64,000 bases of DNA from Sorangium cellulosum (GTDB lineage Bacteria; Myxococcota_A; Polyangia; Polyangiales; Polyangiaceae). The DNA lies in the NCBI RefSeq assembly GCF_004135735.1, contig NZ_CP012670.1:10620501-10684500 (forward strand), written 5' to 3'. Every line of letters begins with the position of its first letter. Positions within the stretch are counted from its first letter, which is position 1. The position numbers and the translations under genes are program-made. Of this stretch, positions 9,071 through 18,704 are shown piece by piece. The notes beneath the pieces were generated by a model. The model did no database searches. It saw only the letters and a list, made by a program, of their open reading frames with translations, and had not been told where the DNA came from.

Positions 9071-11560
9071 TCACGGAGCGCCGCAGACGATCCCGCGGTT
9101 CCAGAGGACGCCGAAGCCGTCGCTGTCTTGATTGGCGGTCACGACGTCGGGCCAGCCATCCCGGTTCAAGTCGCCGAGCGCGACGCCGACCGGCCTCACG
9201 CCCGCCGGATAGTCGAGCCCGGTCGCGAACGTCCCGTCGCCGAGGCCGAAGAAGACGGTGATCGCGATGTTGTTGCTCTGGGCAACGACGAGATCGACCC
9301 GACCGTCGCGGTTCAAATCTCCTGCCGCCAGCGCCGCCGGATCACTCATATGCTGCGAAGTTCTGAACGGCGAGCCGAAGGTTCCATCGCCGACGCCGAG
9401 ATGGACGGAGATGCCGCCGGCCCCGAGCGTCGCATAGTCGAGCACTGCATCGCCGTTGAAGTCGGCCGTCGCGATCGCGAGCGGCCTGGAGTGCGGATAG
9501 GAGTCTCCGAGATCGAAGGTGCCGTCGCCCTTGCCGAGCAGGACGCTGGTTTGCTGCGGGGAGCTGGTCGCGAAGAGCAGGTCGAGGTTCGCGTCGGCGT
9601 CGAGGTGTCCGAGCGCCACGGCCGTGGTCCTCGAGAACAGCGAGATCGATTCGGGCGCGGCCAGCGCACCGCCTCCTGCCCCGAGCAGGACGCTGACGCT
9701 CCCACCTTGCTCGTTGCCTGTCACGACGTCGAGCGTGCCGCTGTCGTCGACGTCCCCGAGGGCGAGCGCGTTGATACCGACGCCCGCCCCAGTCGCCGAG
9801 CGAACGGTGAACGACCCCGCGCCGCTGCCCGCGAGCACGTTGATGGAGTGGTCGCCCTTGTTCGCGACGACGATGTCGAGCGCGCCGTCGCCCGTGAGGT
9901 CCCCAGCCGCGAGCGCGACGGGATCGGTGCCGACGTTGTACGACGTCGGCGTCGGGAATCCGTAGGTCGAAGACGCCAGCGACACGCTCACCGTCTTCGA
10001 CGTCTTGTTCGCCACCGCCACGTCGAGTCGCGTGTCGCTGTTGAAGTCACCGACCGCGACGGCGCTGGGCTTCGCCCCGGCGGCGACCCTCGATTGGGCA
10101 CCGAATCCGCCCTTGCCATCGGCCAGCAGCGTGACCACGTGCCCTTGGGCGATCACGAGATCGGCCGCGCCGTCGCCGCTCACGTCCCCGACCGTCAAGG
10201 TCCGTGGGCTTCCGCCGACGAAGTACGTCGCGCTCGTGGGGAACTGACCGTCGCCGGCGCCATTCAGGATCGTGACGTCGTGGCTCGTATAGTTTGCCGT
10301 GGCGATGTCGAGGTGGCCGTCCTTGTTGAAGTCATGCACCGCGACGGCCCTCGGGCCCTGCCCCACGCTGTGGTACGTCGGCGTGGCCGAGAAGCTGCCG
10401 TTGCCCGTGCCCGGCAGGATCGCGACGAAGCTCCCTGACACGGTGACGACCAGGTCGACGCTGCCGTTCTCGTCGAAGTCACCCGCGGCGACGCCGGAAA
10501 GCTGCTGCGGGGAAAATGCGTACGTGGCTGGCGTGGCGAAGGTTCCGCTACCCGTGCCCAGGAGCACGTGCACGTTGGCGGCAGACACGGCCCGCCCGCT
10601 CGTGAGGATGTCGAGCGTTCCGTCGCCGTTCACGTCGACGACCGCGAGCGACGAGAGTTGGCCGTCGAGACGGATGGATGAAAGGGCCGTGAACGAGCCG
10701 CTCGCGGTGCCGGCAAAAATTCGAACATTGCCGCTCCCGTAGTAAGCCGCCACGATGTCTGCTCGTGTATCCCCGGTGACGTCCGCGATCGCGACCGCGC
10801 TGGGTTGGCTTCCACCGTCGAGCGAGCTGGCGGGGTCGAACCTGCCATTGCCCCTTCCCAGCAGGACGCTCAAGGTGTCGGCGTCCTGGTGCGCGGTGAC
10901 CACGTCGAGCTTGCCGTCGCCGTTGACATCGCCCACCGCGAGGGCCTCCGAGTCCTGGGCTACGCCGTACCCCACCGGGGCAGCGAAGACGCCGTTGCCC
11001 TTGCCGCGCCGGATGTTGACGAAGTGCCAGTCCAGGAAGTTGGTGCCCGCGGCGACGATGTCGAGCCGGCCGTCGCCATCGAAGTCGCCGACCCCCGCCG
11101 CATGTGAGTAGTTGTATTCCTCACGGAGCACAGGAGGAACGCCCAGCGGCAGCATGCAGTCGTCGGCATCCCAGGCAGGGACTTCGCCGCCGCCACCCGT
11201 ATTGCCATCGCCACCCCCCGTGGCCCCCCCCTCGCCGAGGCCTCCTGCGCCTCCAGGGTCAGCTCCACCCTGGGCTCCCCCGCCCGGGCCAGCTCCACCG
11301 CTGGCAGCGGTCGACCCACCAGAGCCGAGCGTGGCCGAGGAACCGCCGTCGCCATGGGCACCGGCGCCGCCATCCGAGCTCGCGTCGCCGCCGGCGTTGT
11401 TGCCGCCGGAGCCGCTGGCGCCGCCGGAGCTGTCGCCTCCGCCGTCGCCAGCCGTGCCACGGCCGGCGGTGGCGTTCCCCTCAGGCTTTGACGGATCGCT
11501 GCAGCCATGGGCCAACGCGATCGCGAGCGCCGCCAGCATCGCCTTCGTGTGTCGATTCAT
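9071..11560 (-). CDS. FG-GAP/VCBS beta-propeller repeat lipoprotein
   Basis: An 829-residue secreted lipoprotein. The ATG at 11560 is chosen because GGGAGA stands about 5 nt upstream and it begins a lipoprotein signal (lipobox ALAHGC). A Gly/Ser/Ala linker (about residues 25-130) leads to about 14 tandem FG-GAP/VCBS units of 45-50 residues, each with a calcium-loop-like DxNxDGxxD motif (DFDGDGRLD, DVNGDGKLD, DFNKDGHLD). They would form two or so integrin-alpha-like seven-bladed propellers. Known members act in adhesion or as lectin-like surface proteins; the ligand is unknown. It lies on the same strand as the Cys-rich lipoprotein upstream, 313 bp away. Confidence 0.9.
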   Translation of the reverse strand: MNRHTKAMLAALAIALAHGCSDPSKPEGNATAGRGTAGDGGGDSSGGASGSGGNNAGGDASSDGGAGAHGDGGSSATLGSGGSTAASGGAGPGGGAQGGADPGGAGGLGEGGATGGGDGNTGGGGEVPAWDADDCMLPLGVPPVLREEYNYSHAAGVGDFDGDGRLDIVAAGTNFLDWHFVNIRRGKGNGVFAAPVGYGVAQDSEALAVGDVNGDGKLDVVTAHQDADTLSVLLGRGNGRFDPASSLDGGSQPSAVAIADVTGDTRADIVAAYYGSGNVRIFAGTASGSFTALSSIRLDGQLSSLAVVDVNGDGTLDILTSGRAVSAANVHVLLGTGSGTFATPATYAFSPQQLSGVAAGDFDENGSVDLVVTVSGSFVAILPGTGNGSFSATPTYHSVGQGPRAVAVHDFNKDGHLDIATANYTSHDVTILNGAGDGQFPTSATYFVGGSPRTLTVGDVSGDGAADLVIAQGHVVTLLADGKGGFGAQSRVAAGAKPSAVAVGDFNSDTRLDVAVANKTSKTVSVSLASSTYGFPTPTSYNVGTDPVALAAGDLTGDGALDIVVANKGDHSINVLAGSGAGSFTVRSATGAGVGINALALGDVDDSGTLDVVTGNEQGGSVSVLLGAGGGALAAPESISLFSRTTAVALGHLDADANLDLLFATSSPQQTSVLLGKGDGTFDLGDSYPHSRPLAIATADFNGDAVLDYATLGAGGISVHLGVGDGTFGSPFRTSQHMSDPAALAAGDLNRDGRVDLVVAQSNNIAITVFFGLGDGTFATGLDYPAGVRPVGVALGDLNRDGWPDVVTANQDSDGFGVLWNRGIVCGAP

Positions 11561-11873
11561 CGTCGTCTCCCGGGCCGCGGGATCAAGCAGTCCCCGAGCG
11601 CCGAATGTACATGAGGTCGCTCGCATGGAGCGCGCGAGTTGCGTCCGATCCGTGCGCATCCCGCTGCGTCTCGGCGACGCCGCGCCGCGAAGCCGGCTCG
11701 CCGCTCGGATCACGCAGGAACGCAGCGGCGGCGCGACGTGCGTCCCCTCGGAGGCCTCACGCCGCGCCAGCCAGCGACAGGGCGCGTCAGCCACCTGCCG
11801 CTCTCGGTCATGCCCCGCTCGCCGCCGGCCGCTCCGCGCGAGCCGCCGCGCGGAGCGTAGCGCCCCGAGGTGC
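11561..11873. other. Intergenic region with GC-rich hairpin
   Basis: 313 bp between two minus-strand genes. Apart from the hairpin at 11830-11857, annotated separately, I see no feature. The promoter of the FG-GAP gene should lie here. Confidence 0.5.
11830..11857 (-). terminator. Perfect 11-bp hairpin just past a stop codon (terminator-like)
   Basis: CGCTCCGCGCG (11830-11840) is exactly inverted at 11847-11857 around a 6-nt loop, 16 bp beyond the stop of the Cys-rich lipoprotein. There is no U-run in the minus-strand transcript, so it may be a GC-only terminator or an RNA stabiliser rather than a classical intrinsic terminator. Confidence 0.45.
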
Positions 11874-14720
11874 TCAGCCGCCGCTGGCGCGCCGCACGGC
11901 GACGCCCACGCCGGCGGTGCTCCAGCAGCCGCTCATCGTCCAGGAGATCGTGGTGTTGGAGTTGGCCACGAGATAACCGGCCAGCGCGACCATGGTCGAC
12001 GGAGAGGTCAGGCGCAGGCTCATGATGGAGGTCGCCGCGGTGGGGCCGATGGTGGCGCCGACGTTGGCATTGCGCGCCGCCATCAGCGTGTAAACGAACG
12101 ATCCGGTCGCGCTGAAATTGGTGCTGACCCCTCGGGACACCGTGCCGCCGCAGTCCGCCGCGTTGGCGTGGGTGCCTGTCGAGGTGGTGCTCGCGAACGG
12201 GTTCGACTGGTGCACGCCCTTCAGCTCCACCACGTTGGCGAAGTACATGCCCCAGGTGTTCGAGTTCGCCATCTGCACCACCACGGGCTTGTTGCCGGTG
12301 GCGGCCGGGAGCTGGCTGTCCAGGAGGTAGTAGATGTGCGCCGCGCCGTTGCTCTCGCTCGGCACCTGCTGCGAGTTGAAGCGCGTCATCGGCGTGCCGT
12401 CGTAGGTGACGCTCACCGGCACGAGCGAGTTCTCGGAGGCGACGATCCCGACGAGGATCATGCGATCGTGGTCCCGCGGCGTCTGCAGGGCGTGGCTCAC
12501 GTTGAGGATGGGCGCCGACCCCCCGGTGGTGCTCAAGGTGCCGGTCGCGCCCGAGTTGACGACGACGATGTCCGGCGAGACGACGCAGTTGCCGTTCGAG
12601 CAGATGGACCTCGTTCCCGAGCACACGTGGCCGCAGTCGCCGCAGTTGCTGGCGGTGCCGAGCTGGGTCGTGCAGCCGTCGCTGGGGTCGCCGCAGGCCT
12701 TCCAGCCCGGGTCGCAGGTGGGCACGCAGGTGCCGGCCGTGCAGGTGGTGTCGCTCGCGTGCGCCAGGAGGCACCGGGTGCTGCAATCGCCGCAGGCGTT
12801 GATGTCGCCGGAGACGTCCTTCTCGCAGCCGTTCATGCCGTTGCCGTCGCAGTTGCGCCACAGGCCGCTGCACACCGGGTTGCAGCCCGACGAGCTGCAT
12901 TGGTTGCTGGTGACGTGGGCGCTGGCCCCGCTCTGGCACACGAGGTTGCAGCCGAGGCAGTTGTTCTCGTCGTTCCACAGGTCGATGTTGCAGCCGTTCT
13001 CCGGCACCCCGCATTCGTCGTACTGCGCGGTCGTGCACACCGGGTTGCAGGTGCCGTCGATGCACTGGTTGCTGGTGGTGTGGATGGTGTTGCACCGGGT
13101 GCCGCAGCCGCCGCAGTGCCCCTCGTCGGTCCTGACGTTGGCCTCGCAGCCGTCGGTCAACGAGCTGTTGCAGTTGTCGTAATCCGCCTTGCAGCCGACG
13201 AAGGCGCAGGCGCCGTTCTGGCAGGTCGCGGTGGCGTTCGCGTAGATGGTGTTGCAGTCGACGCCGCCGGCGGCCGCGCAGGCGCCGCAGTGGGTCTGGT
13301 TGGCGTTGACGTTCGTCTCGCAGCCGTTGTCCGGGTTGCCGTCGCAGTCGCCCCGTCCGCTGTCGCAGGTCCTCACCTTGCATTCGCCGTCCTCGCACTT
13401 GGGGGTGCCGCCGGCGATGGTGCAGGTCTCGCCGCAGCCGCCGCAGTGGCTGAGGCTCGTCCCCGTGTTGGTCTCGCAGCCGTTGTCGTAGCGGCCGTCG
13501 CAGTCGGCGAAGCCCGGCTCGCAGCTCCCGACGGCGCAGCCGGTGGGCGTGCATTTGCCGGTGCCGTTGGCGACCGTGCACAGGCCGCCGCACGTGCCGC
13601 AGTTCTCCGGATCGGTGGCGAGATCCACCTCGCAGGCGTCGTCGGGATCGCCGTTGCAGTCGCCCTTGTCGACCGGGCAAACCGTCTCGCCGCACCCGCC
13701 GTCGCGGCACCAGGGCCTGCCGCCCTCCGCGGGCACGCACTCGACGCCGCACCCGCCGCAGTTCAACACGTCGCGGGTGGTCGCCCTCTCGCAGCCGTCG
13801 CCGACCAGGCCGTTGCAGTCGGTGAAGCCCTCGTTGCACTCGACCTTGCACTCCGACGCCTCGCAGTACGCGTCGCCGTTCACGGCCGGGCACAGCTCGT
13901 CGCACTTGCCGCAGTGGCTCGCGTCGGTCGAGGTGTCCACCTCGCAGCCGTTCTCGGGATCGCCGTCGCAGTCGGCGTAAGGCGCCTCGCACTCCTTGAC
14001 CCTGCAGGCGCCGCCCTGGCACTCGGCCGTCGCGTGCGGCAGCGCGCACTTCTGGCCGCAGTCGCCGCAGTTGTCCGCGTCGGTGCGCACGTTCACCTCG
14101 CACTCCCCCGCGGCCTGGCGATCGCAGTTGACGTAGCCGTCCGAGCACGTGGGGCCGCACACCCCGTCGATGCAATCGTCGCTGAGGCAGTCCTTGCTCG
14201 ATCGGCAAGCCTTGCCGTCCTCGCAACCCTCGCAGTCGGCGCCGCAGTCCACGTCGCTCTCGGTGCCGTTGCGCACGCCGTCGGTGCAGGTCGCCCCGAC
14301 GCACAGGCCCTCCTGGCACACGCCGCTCTCGCAGTCGCTGGCCAGGTTGCAGCGCTGGTCGGTCGCGCACTTCCTGTCGCAGCTGCCGCCGCAATCGACG
14401 TCCGACTCCGAGCCGTCGCGGGCGTCGTTCATGCAACCCGCTTCCTGGCAAACGCCGTCGATGCACTCGCCCTCGGCGCAGTCGCGGCTCGCGGCGCAGC
14501 CGGAGCCGAGCGGGCACGGATCGCACTCGCCGCCGCAGTTCAGGTCCGTCTCGCCGTCGGACTGCGTGTCGTCGGTACAGTGCGCCGGCAGGCCGGGGTC
14601 GGGCGGCGCGAACTCGAAATCCGGCACGCTGCACGAGACGGCGGAGATCCCCGCCGCCAGCGCGGCGGCCGAGAACGCGCGGAGCAGCGCGAAGCAACGA
14701 AGAGAGCTCGGGGTCGACAT
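11874..14720 (-). CDS. Large cysteine-rich repeat lipoprotein (myxobacterial surface protein)
   Basis: A 948-residue predicted lipoprotein (signal peptide, AGISAVSC lipobox). Residues about 45-200 hold repeats of the form DGVRNGTESDVDCGADCEGC alternating with CRSSKDCLSDDCIDGVC. From about 200 to 640 there are about 11 further units of roughly 38-42 residues built on DCDGxxxNGCExxxxTxxxHCGxCG. The Cys spacing implies disulphide-bonded or metal-bound modules, so it should be extracytoplasmic. The last 300 residues are a Cys-poor beta-rich domain (PDIVVVNSGATGTLST to the end) of unknown type. Such proteins are abundant in myxobacteria and are often misannotated as enzymes; no catalytic motif is visible. 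The Asn/Asp/Cys-rich composition differs sharply from its neighbours. Confidence 0.85.
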   Translation of the reverse strand: MSTPSSLRCFALLRAFSAAALAAGISAVSCSVPDFEFAPPDPGLPAHCTDDTQSDGETDLNCGGECDPCPLGSGCAASRDCAEGECIDGVCQEAGCMNDARDGSESDVDCGGSCDRKCATDQRCNLASDCESGVCQEGLCVGATCTDGVRNGTESDVDCGADCEGCEDGKACRSSKDCLSDDCIDGVCGPTCSDGYVNCDRQAAGECEVNVRTDADNCGDCGQKCALPHATAECQGGACRVKECEAPYADCDGDPENGCEVDTSTDASHCGKCDELCPAVNGDAYCEASECKVECNEGFTDCNGLVGDGCERATTRDVLNCGGCGVECVPAEGGRPWCRDGGCGETVCPVDKGDCNGDPDDACEVDLATDPENCGTCGGLCTVANGTGKCTPTGCAVGSCEPGFADCDGRYDNGCETNTGTSLSHCGGCGETCTIAGGTPKCEDGECKVRTCDSGRGDCDGNPDNGCETNVNANQTHCGACAAAGGVDCNTIYANATATCQNGACAFVGCKADYDNCNSSLTDGCEANVRTDEGHCGGCGTRCNTIHTTSNQCIDGTCNPVCTTAQYDECGVPENGCNIDLWNDENNCLGCNLVCQSGASAHVTSNQCSSSGCNPVCSGLWRNCDGNGMNGCEKDVSGDINACGDCSTRCLLAHASDTTCTAGTCVPTCDPGWKACGDPSDGCTTQLGTASNCGDCGHVCSGTRSICSNGNCVVSPDIVVVNSGATGTLSTTGGSAPILNVSHALQTPRDHDRMILVGIVASENSLVPVSVTYDGTPMTRFNSQQVPSESNGAAHIYYLLDSQLPAATGNKPVVVQMANSNTWGMYFANVVELKGVHQSNPFASTTSTGTHANAADCGGTVSRGVSTNFSATGSFVYTLMAARNANVGATIGPTAATSIMSLRLTSPSTMVALAGYLVANSNTTISWTMSGCWSTAGVGVAVRRASGG

Positions 14721-14909
14721 CCAACGACAAAAATATCATTCTCTCGCGGATTTCGCGGCCACAAATCGGGACGGCGTCAGGATCCGCACGCGGGGCGCTG
14801 CGGCATGCTCGCACCTCCGACGACGACGCGGCGCGGCGTCGCGCGCCGCGAAGGCCGCGCCGCCACGTTGACAGCAGCGGAGACGGCAAGTCACTATGGC
14901 GAGCCTCGC

Positions 14910-15905
14910 ATGAGGAATTTCCCGCGAAGGTTCCGCGTCGCGGCGGTGAGGAATTTTCCACGAATGCTCCGCGTCGCGGCGGTGCTGCTGCTGCTCGAGG
15001 CGCCCGCGCTCGCGCAGGACGCCGACGAGCTCACGCGAGCTCGCGCGCAGTTTCAGCAGGCGACCGAGCTCGAGCAAGCGGGCAACTGGGCCGCGGCCCT
15101 GCAGCGGTTCCGCGAGGTCGGCCAGGTGCGGATGACTCCGCAGGTTCGCTTCCACATCGCGGTGTGCGAGGAGAACCTGGGGCGGCTCGTGGCCGCGCTC
15201 GGCGGCTACGAGCTGGCGCTCGCGGAGGCCGAGGCCGTTGGGCCCGATTTTCGGGCCGAGGTCGAGCAGTCGATCGGCCGGCTGCGCGCCCGGATCCCGA
15301 AGCTCGTCATCGTGCGCGGCAAGGGGGCGGCCTCCGCGGCGATGGCGCTCGACGGCGTCGCCCTCGGCGGTACGTCCATCGGCGTCGAGGTGCCGCTCGA
15401 TCCCGGGCCTCACGCGCTCACCGCCAGGGCCCCCAATCACAAGCCGTTTCAGGAGACGGTGGTGCTGAAGGAGGGGGGCGTGACGCGCGTCGAGGTGACG
15501 CTCGAAGCGTTGCCGCAAGAGGTGCTGATCCAGGCGGGCGCCTTGCCGGAGAGGCCGCCGTCCAAGGTGGTGCCGTACGTCATCGGGGGCGTCGGCGCCG
15601 CGAGCCTGATCGGCTCCGGCGTGTTGTTCGTGCTGCGCCAGGGCGCGCTCCAGGATCTCGAAGACGCCTGCGGTCCGGGCGGCACGTCGTGCCCGTCCTC
15701 CATGGGGTCGCGCTACGACGACCTCAAGTTCTATCACTACGGCGCGCAGGTGGCGCTCGGCGTCGGCGTCGCCGCGGTCGGCACGGCGACCGCGTTCTTG
15801 CTCCTTCAGAAGAAGAAGCCAAAAGAGCCCGCGAAGACCTCGCTCACGCTCGTGCCCGTCGCGGGCGGCTCGGCGATGGGCGCGAGCCTCTCAGGAGCAT
15901 TCTGA
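14910..15905 (+). CDS. Secreted TPR/PEGA-like protein with C-terminal membrane segments
   Basis: A 331-residue protein typical of myxobacteria. A signal peptide ends near ALAQDADE. A short TPR-like region (QFQQATELEQAGNWAAALQRF, FHIAVCEENLGRLVAALGGYELAL) is followed by a PEGA-like beta-sandwich (VALGGTSIGVEVPLDPGPHALTA, then FQETVVLKEGGVTRVEVTL). Two hydrophobic helices (about VVPYVIGGVGAASLIGSGVL and ALGVGVAAVGTATAFLLL) complete it. PEGA proteins commonly sit beside Ser/Thr kinases, and here the neighbour kinase is convergent, the two stops being 5 bp apart. Start is uncertain: a 36-bp direct duplication (14911-14982) repeats the N-terminus, and ATG 14964 (residue 19) gives a shorter, cleaner signal peptide with GAGG 11 nt upstream. 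Confidence 0.8.
   Translation: MRNFPRRFRVAAVRNFPRMLRVAAVLLLLEAPALAQDADELTRARAQFQQATELEQAGNWAAALQRFREVGQVRMTPQVRFHIAVCEENLGRLVAALGGYELALAEAEAVGPDFRAEVEQSIGRLRARIPKLVIVRGKGAASAAMALDGVALGGTSIGVEVPLDPGPHALTARAPNHKPFQETVVLKEGGVTRVEVTLEALPQEVLIQAGALPERPPSKVVPYVIGGVGAASLIGSGVLFVLRQGALQDLEDACGPGGTSCPSSMGSRYDDLKFYHYGAQVALGVGVAAVGTATAFLLLQKKKPKEPAKTSLTLVPVAGGSAMGASLSGAF
14911..14982 (+). repeat. 36-bp tandem duplication at a gene start
   Basis: Two adjacent copies (14911-14946 and 14947-14982), differing at a few positions, encode RNFPRRFRVAAV and RNFPRMLRVAAV. The unit is 12 codons, so the frame is kept. It creates three candidate starts: ATG 14910, GTG 14946 and ATG 14964. Confidence 0.85.
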
Positions 15906-15910
15906 GGGCG

Positions 15911-17494
15911 TCAGAACCCCGGATCGTGCTTCCACGACTTGGGCGGCGCGGGCTTCGGCGTCGGGCTCGGCGGATTGATCTGCTCGGCGGGTTTGGGCTG
16001 ACGGCGGGGCGCTGCGCCCGCGCGTGACACCGGGCGCGGCGCCGGCGCTGCGCTGGCCGAGGCGGAGGGCTCGTCCGGGGGCGCGCCGGGCTCGGTCGAA
16101 GGGGGCGCCTCCGCCTCGGGAGGCGCGGGCGCCTGCGCCTCCGCCTCGGGAGGCGCGGGCGCCGGCGCCTCCGCCTCGGGGGGCGCCGGGGCCGGGGCGG
16201 CGGGCGCGGCGACGGAAGGAAGAGGGGCTGGCGCGTCGGCGCCTCGGAGCAGCAGCACGGCGAGCACGCCGGCGGCGAAGAGACCGAGGACCACGACGGC
16301 GAGCGGCGCGCGGCTCCTGCGGCGCGCGAACGGAGGGATCTCGTCGTCGGGCGAGCTCGTCCCGGCCTCGTCCGGGGTCGCGCGGCGGATGTCGATGTCG
16401 ACGGTCTTGAAGGCGCTCACCACCGAGTGACTCGTGCCGGTCACGTCGGAGATGCCGAGGTTGTTGCTCAGCTGATGGCGGTCGGCGCGCTCCAGCGCCT
16501 CGGTGAGGGCCGCGCGCGTCTGCTGGTGCTGCTCCTCGAACAGCTCGCGGATGAAATCGGCGACGTCCTCGTCGTCGGCGCGCTGGCCGGGCGGCAGCGC
16601 CTTGTCGAGCGCGCGCAGCAGCTCGTTGGCCGTGGCGTAGCGCTGGTCGCGCTCTTTTTCGAGCGCGCGCAGCAGCACGGCCTCGAGCGACGCCGGGTAG
16701 TCGGCCAGGAACGTGTGCGGCGCCACCACCGGGTCCGGTGACGAGATGGCGAACAGCGTCGCGCCCTCGGATTCCCTGCGGAACGGGTGTTTGCCGGTGG
16801 TGAGCACGTAGAGCACGATGCCCATCGCGAACACGTCGACGCGCCGGTCGATCGCGTCGCCGCGCACCTGCTCCGGCGCCGTGTAGCTCACCTTGCCCTT
16901 GAGCTGGCCGGCCCGCGTCGTGCTGTCGTTGAACGCGGTGGCCTTGGCCACGCCGAAGTCCACCACCTTGGCCATGCCGTTGTACGTGACCAGGATGTTC
17001 TGCGGGGAGATGTCGCGGTGCACCAGGCCGACGAGGTTGCCGCTGTTGTCCTTGAGCTCGTGCGCGGCGTGCAGGCCGGCGCAGGCCTGCATCACGATGC
17101 GCACGGCGATCGGGATCGGCACGCCCGTCCGCCGCTTCGCGACCTTCATCACCTGGCTGAGCGGGACGCCGTCGATCCACTCCATGGCCAGGAACAGCAC
17201 GCCGTCCTGCTCGCCGAGATCGAGGATCTCGACGGCGTGCGGGTGGCGGATCTGTGACGCGAGCGACGCCTCCAGGAGGAACATGCGCTCGAACTGGTCG
17301 TCCTCGGAGAGCTGCGGCAGCATCGTCTTGACGGCGACGATCTTCTGGAAGCCGCGCGTCCCCTTCAGCCGCGCCGCCCACACCATGGCCATGCCGCCTG
17401 CTGCGATCGGCAGCAGCAGCTCGTAACGACCCAGCACGGACCCGGGTCCGAGCTCGGCCGGGGTGCTGGATAAGACGTTCGGCGCAGGATTCAC
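15911..17494 (-). CDS. Transmembrane Ser/Thr protein kinase
   Basis: A 527-residue Hanks-type kinase, GTG start. The kinase domain spans residues 23-300. It has a glycine loop (IAAGGMAMVW), Lys56 (IVAVKTML), Glu75, catalytic HRDISPQN with Asp161 and Asn166, DFG with Asp179, and SYTAPEQV. All essential residues are present, so it should be active. Asp is followed by Ile-Ser rather than Leu-Lys, a common myxobacterial variant. A juxtamembrane linker leads to one helix (about 397-416). An outer Pro/Ala/Glu tail follows, containing about three 10-residue PAPPEAEAPA repeats from a 30-bp DNA repeat, then a basic Pro-rich end. It is convergent with the PEGA-like gene. Confidence 0.93.
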   Translation of the reverse strand: MNPAPNVLSSTPAELGPGSVLGRYELLLPIAAGGMAMVWAARLKGTRGFQKIVAVKTMLPQLSEDDQFERMFLLEASLASQIRHPHAVEILDLGEQDGVLFLAMEWIDGVPLSQVMKVAKRRTGVPIPIAVRIVMQACAGLHAAHELKDNSGNLVGLVHRDISPQNILVTYNGMAKVVDFGVAKATAFNDSTTRAGQLKGKVSYTAPEQVRGDAIDRRVDVFAMGIVLYVLTTGKHPFRRESEGATLFAISSPDPVVAPHTFLADYPASLEAVLLRALEKERDQRYATANELLRALDKALPPGQRADDEDVADFIRELFEEQHQQTRAALTEALERADRHQLSNNLGISDVTGTSHSVVSAFKTVDIDIRRATPDEAGTSSPDDEIPPFARRRSRAPLAVVVLGLFAAGVLAVLLLRGADAPAPLPSVAAPAAPAPAPPEAEAPAPAPPEAEAQAPAPPEAEAPPSTEPGAPPDEPSASASAAPAPRPVSRAGAAPRRQPKPAEQINPPSPTPKPAPPKSWKHDPGF

Positions 17495-18215
17495 GCTACT
17501 CGCAAGGTTGACTACGTCCCCCGACTGTACGGGTGTGTGGCGAAACCAGGCAAGAGCCTAGCGACAAGAAACACGGCGAGACAAGCGGCGGCTGTCGCAC
17601 TGGTACCCCTATCTCCTTACATCGCTGGCAGCCGGTGGCGGCGCTTCGCAGGTGGGCAGCTACCGCTCCCGCAGGCTGCGGAGTGAAGGCGGCACCGTCT
17701 GGTGCATCGATGCATTGTAGATATAGCGTCGCTTTTCATGAGGGCTGGATCGCATGAGATGCTCCAGGCTCACCAGCGCGAGCAGCGTGGCTGTATGGTG
17801 GGACGGCCGCTGCGATGAGCTTGACTTTCGGACCACGTCTGGAAGGCCCACCCCGGGGCGCGTATTCCCGGTCTTCGTCCTCGATGGGGCGCACCTGCTT
17901 CATCAGGACACGCTCGACCCTCCAGCGGGAGGCGCGAGCCGGGTCGCGTCGAGCCGCGCGATCTGGGTGCGCGCGGCCAGCGCCGCGGGCGAGAGGCGAC
18001 CGGTGGGCCTCGTCGCGGGAGTGCGAGGCCTGCCGCGACGCAATGCCGGCGAGCCAGAGGCGGAGGGCGGGCGAGCCGGCTGCGAGCAGCCGGGCGGGAG
18101 GGGGGCGGCGACGGGAGAGCGGATCGATCTCTTGGCCCTGGTCAGGGCGTAGACGTACATGTTTCCGAGGTCGGACCTCGTGAACGCGGGGTTGGGCAGG
18201 AGCACGCGCGGAGCA
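17495..18215. other. Intergenic region (721 bp), no recognisable gene
   Basis: Upstream of both the kinase (17494, minus) and the acetyltransferase (18216, plus). Part is less GC-rich (17700-17760). Several open frames cross it on both strands, but none has a family signature or consistent codon bias. It may hold decayed sequence. Confidence 0.45.
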
Positions 18216-18704
18216 ATGGCAATGGAGTGGAAGAAAGGGGAATTCAGTGTCACCTGCGATCCTGACAAGCAGGATCTGGAGGTGATTCATGGTTTCCTCA
18301 GCCGATCGTACTGGGCGAAGGGGATCCCGAGAGAGACGGTGAGGAGATCGCTCGACGGATCCCTGTGCTTTGCTCTGCTGCATAACGACAAGCAGGTTGG
18401 GTTCGCGCGAGTGATCAGTGACCTCGCGACGGTCGCGTACGTCGGGGATGTCTTCGTGCTGGAGGAATATCGAGGACAGGGGTTGTCCAAGTGGTTGATG
18501 GAGTGCGTCAGCGCTCATCCCGGTCTGCAAGGCTTGCGCCGGTGGATGCTCGTGACCTCCGATGCGCATGGGCTTTATGAGAAGTACGGCTTCACTGCCC
18601 TGGGCAACCCGCACTTCTTCATGGAGCGGCACAACCCGAACGTCTACGCGCGCGATGTCCGACAAGCTGTCGTGACCGATCCCGCGAAGCCGCGCTCTAG
18701 CTGA
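18216..18704 (+). CDS. GNAT-family N-acetyltransferase
   Basis: A 162-residue GNAT. The acetyl-CoA site is VLEEYRGQGLSKWLMECV (the R/Q-x-x-G-x-G/A motif), preceded by the central strand GFARVISDLATVAYVGDVFV and followed by YEKYGFTALGNPHFFMER, the usual motif B end. The substrate is unknown: a small molecule or protein amine. A second ATG at 18222 has GGAG 8 nt upstream and may be the true start. Codon use is less GC-extreme than the neighbours. Confidence 0.88.
   Translation: MAMEWKKGEFSVTCDPDKQDLEVIHGFLSRSYWAKGIPRETVRRSLDGSLCFALLHNDKQVGFARVISDLATVAYVGDVFVLEEYRGQGLSKWLMECVSAHPGLQGLRRWMLVTSDAHGLYEKYGFTALGNPHFFMERHNPNVYARDVRQAVVTDPAKPRSS

Noticed and set aside
11710..14961. Very long minus-strand frame (about 1080 codons) overlapping the Cys-rich lipoprotein in another phase
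   Set aside because: Its product is Arg-rich low-complexity sequence with no motifs; the 14720 frame has a signal peptide and regular Cys modules. It is a shadow of GC-rich codon bias.
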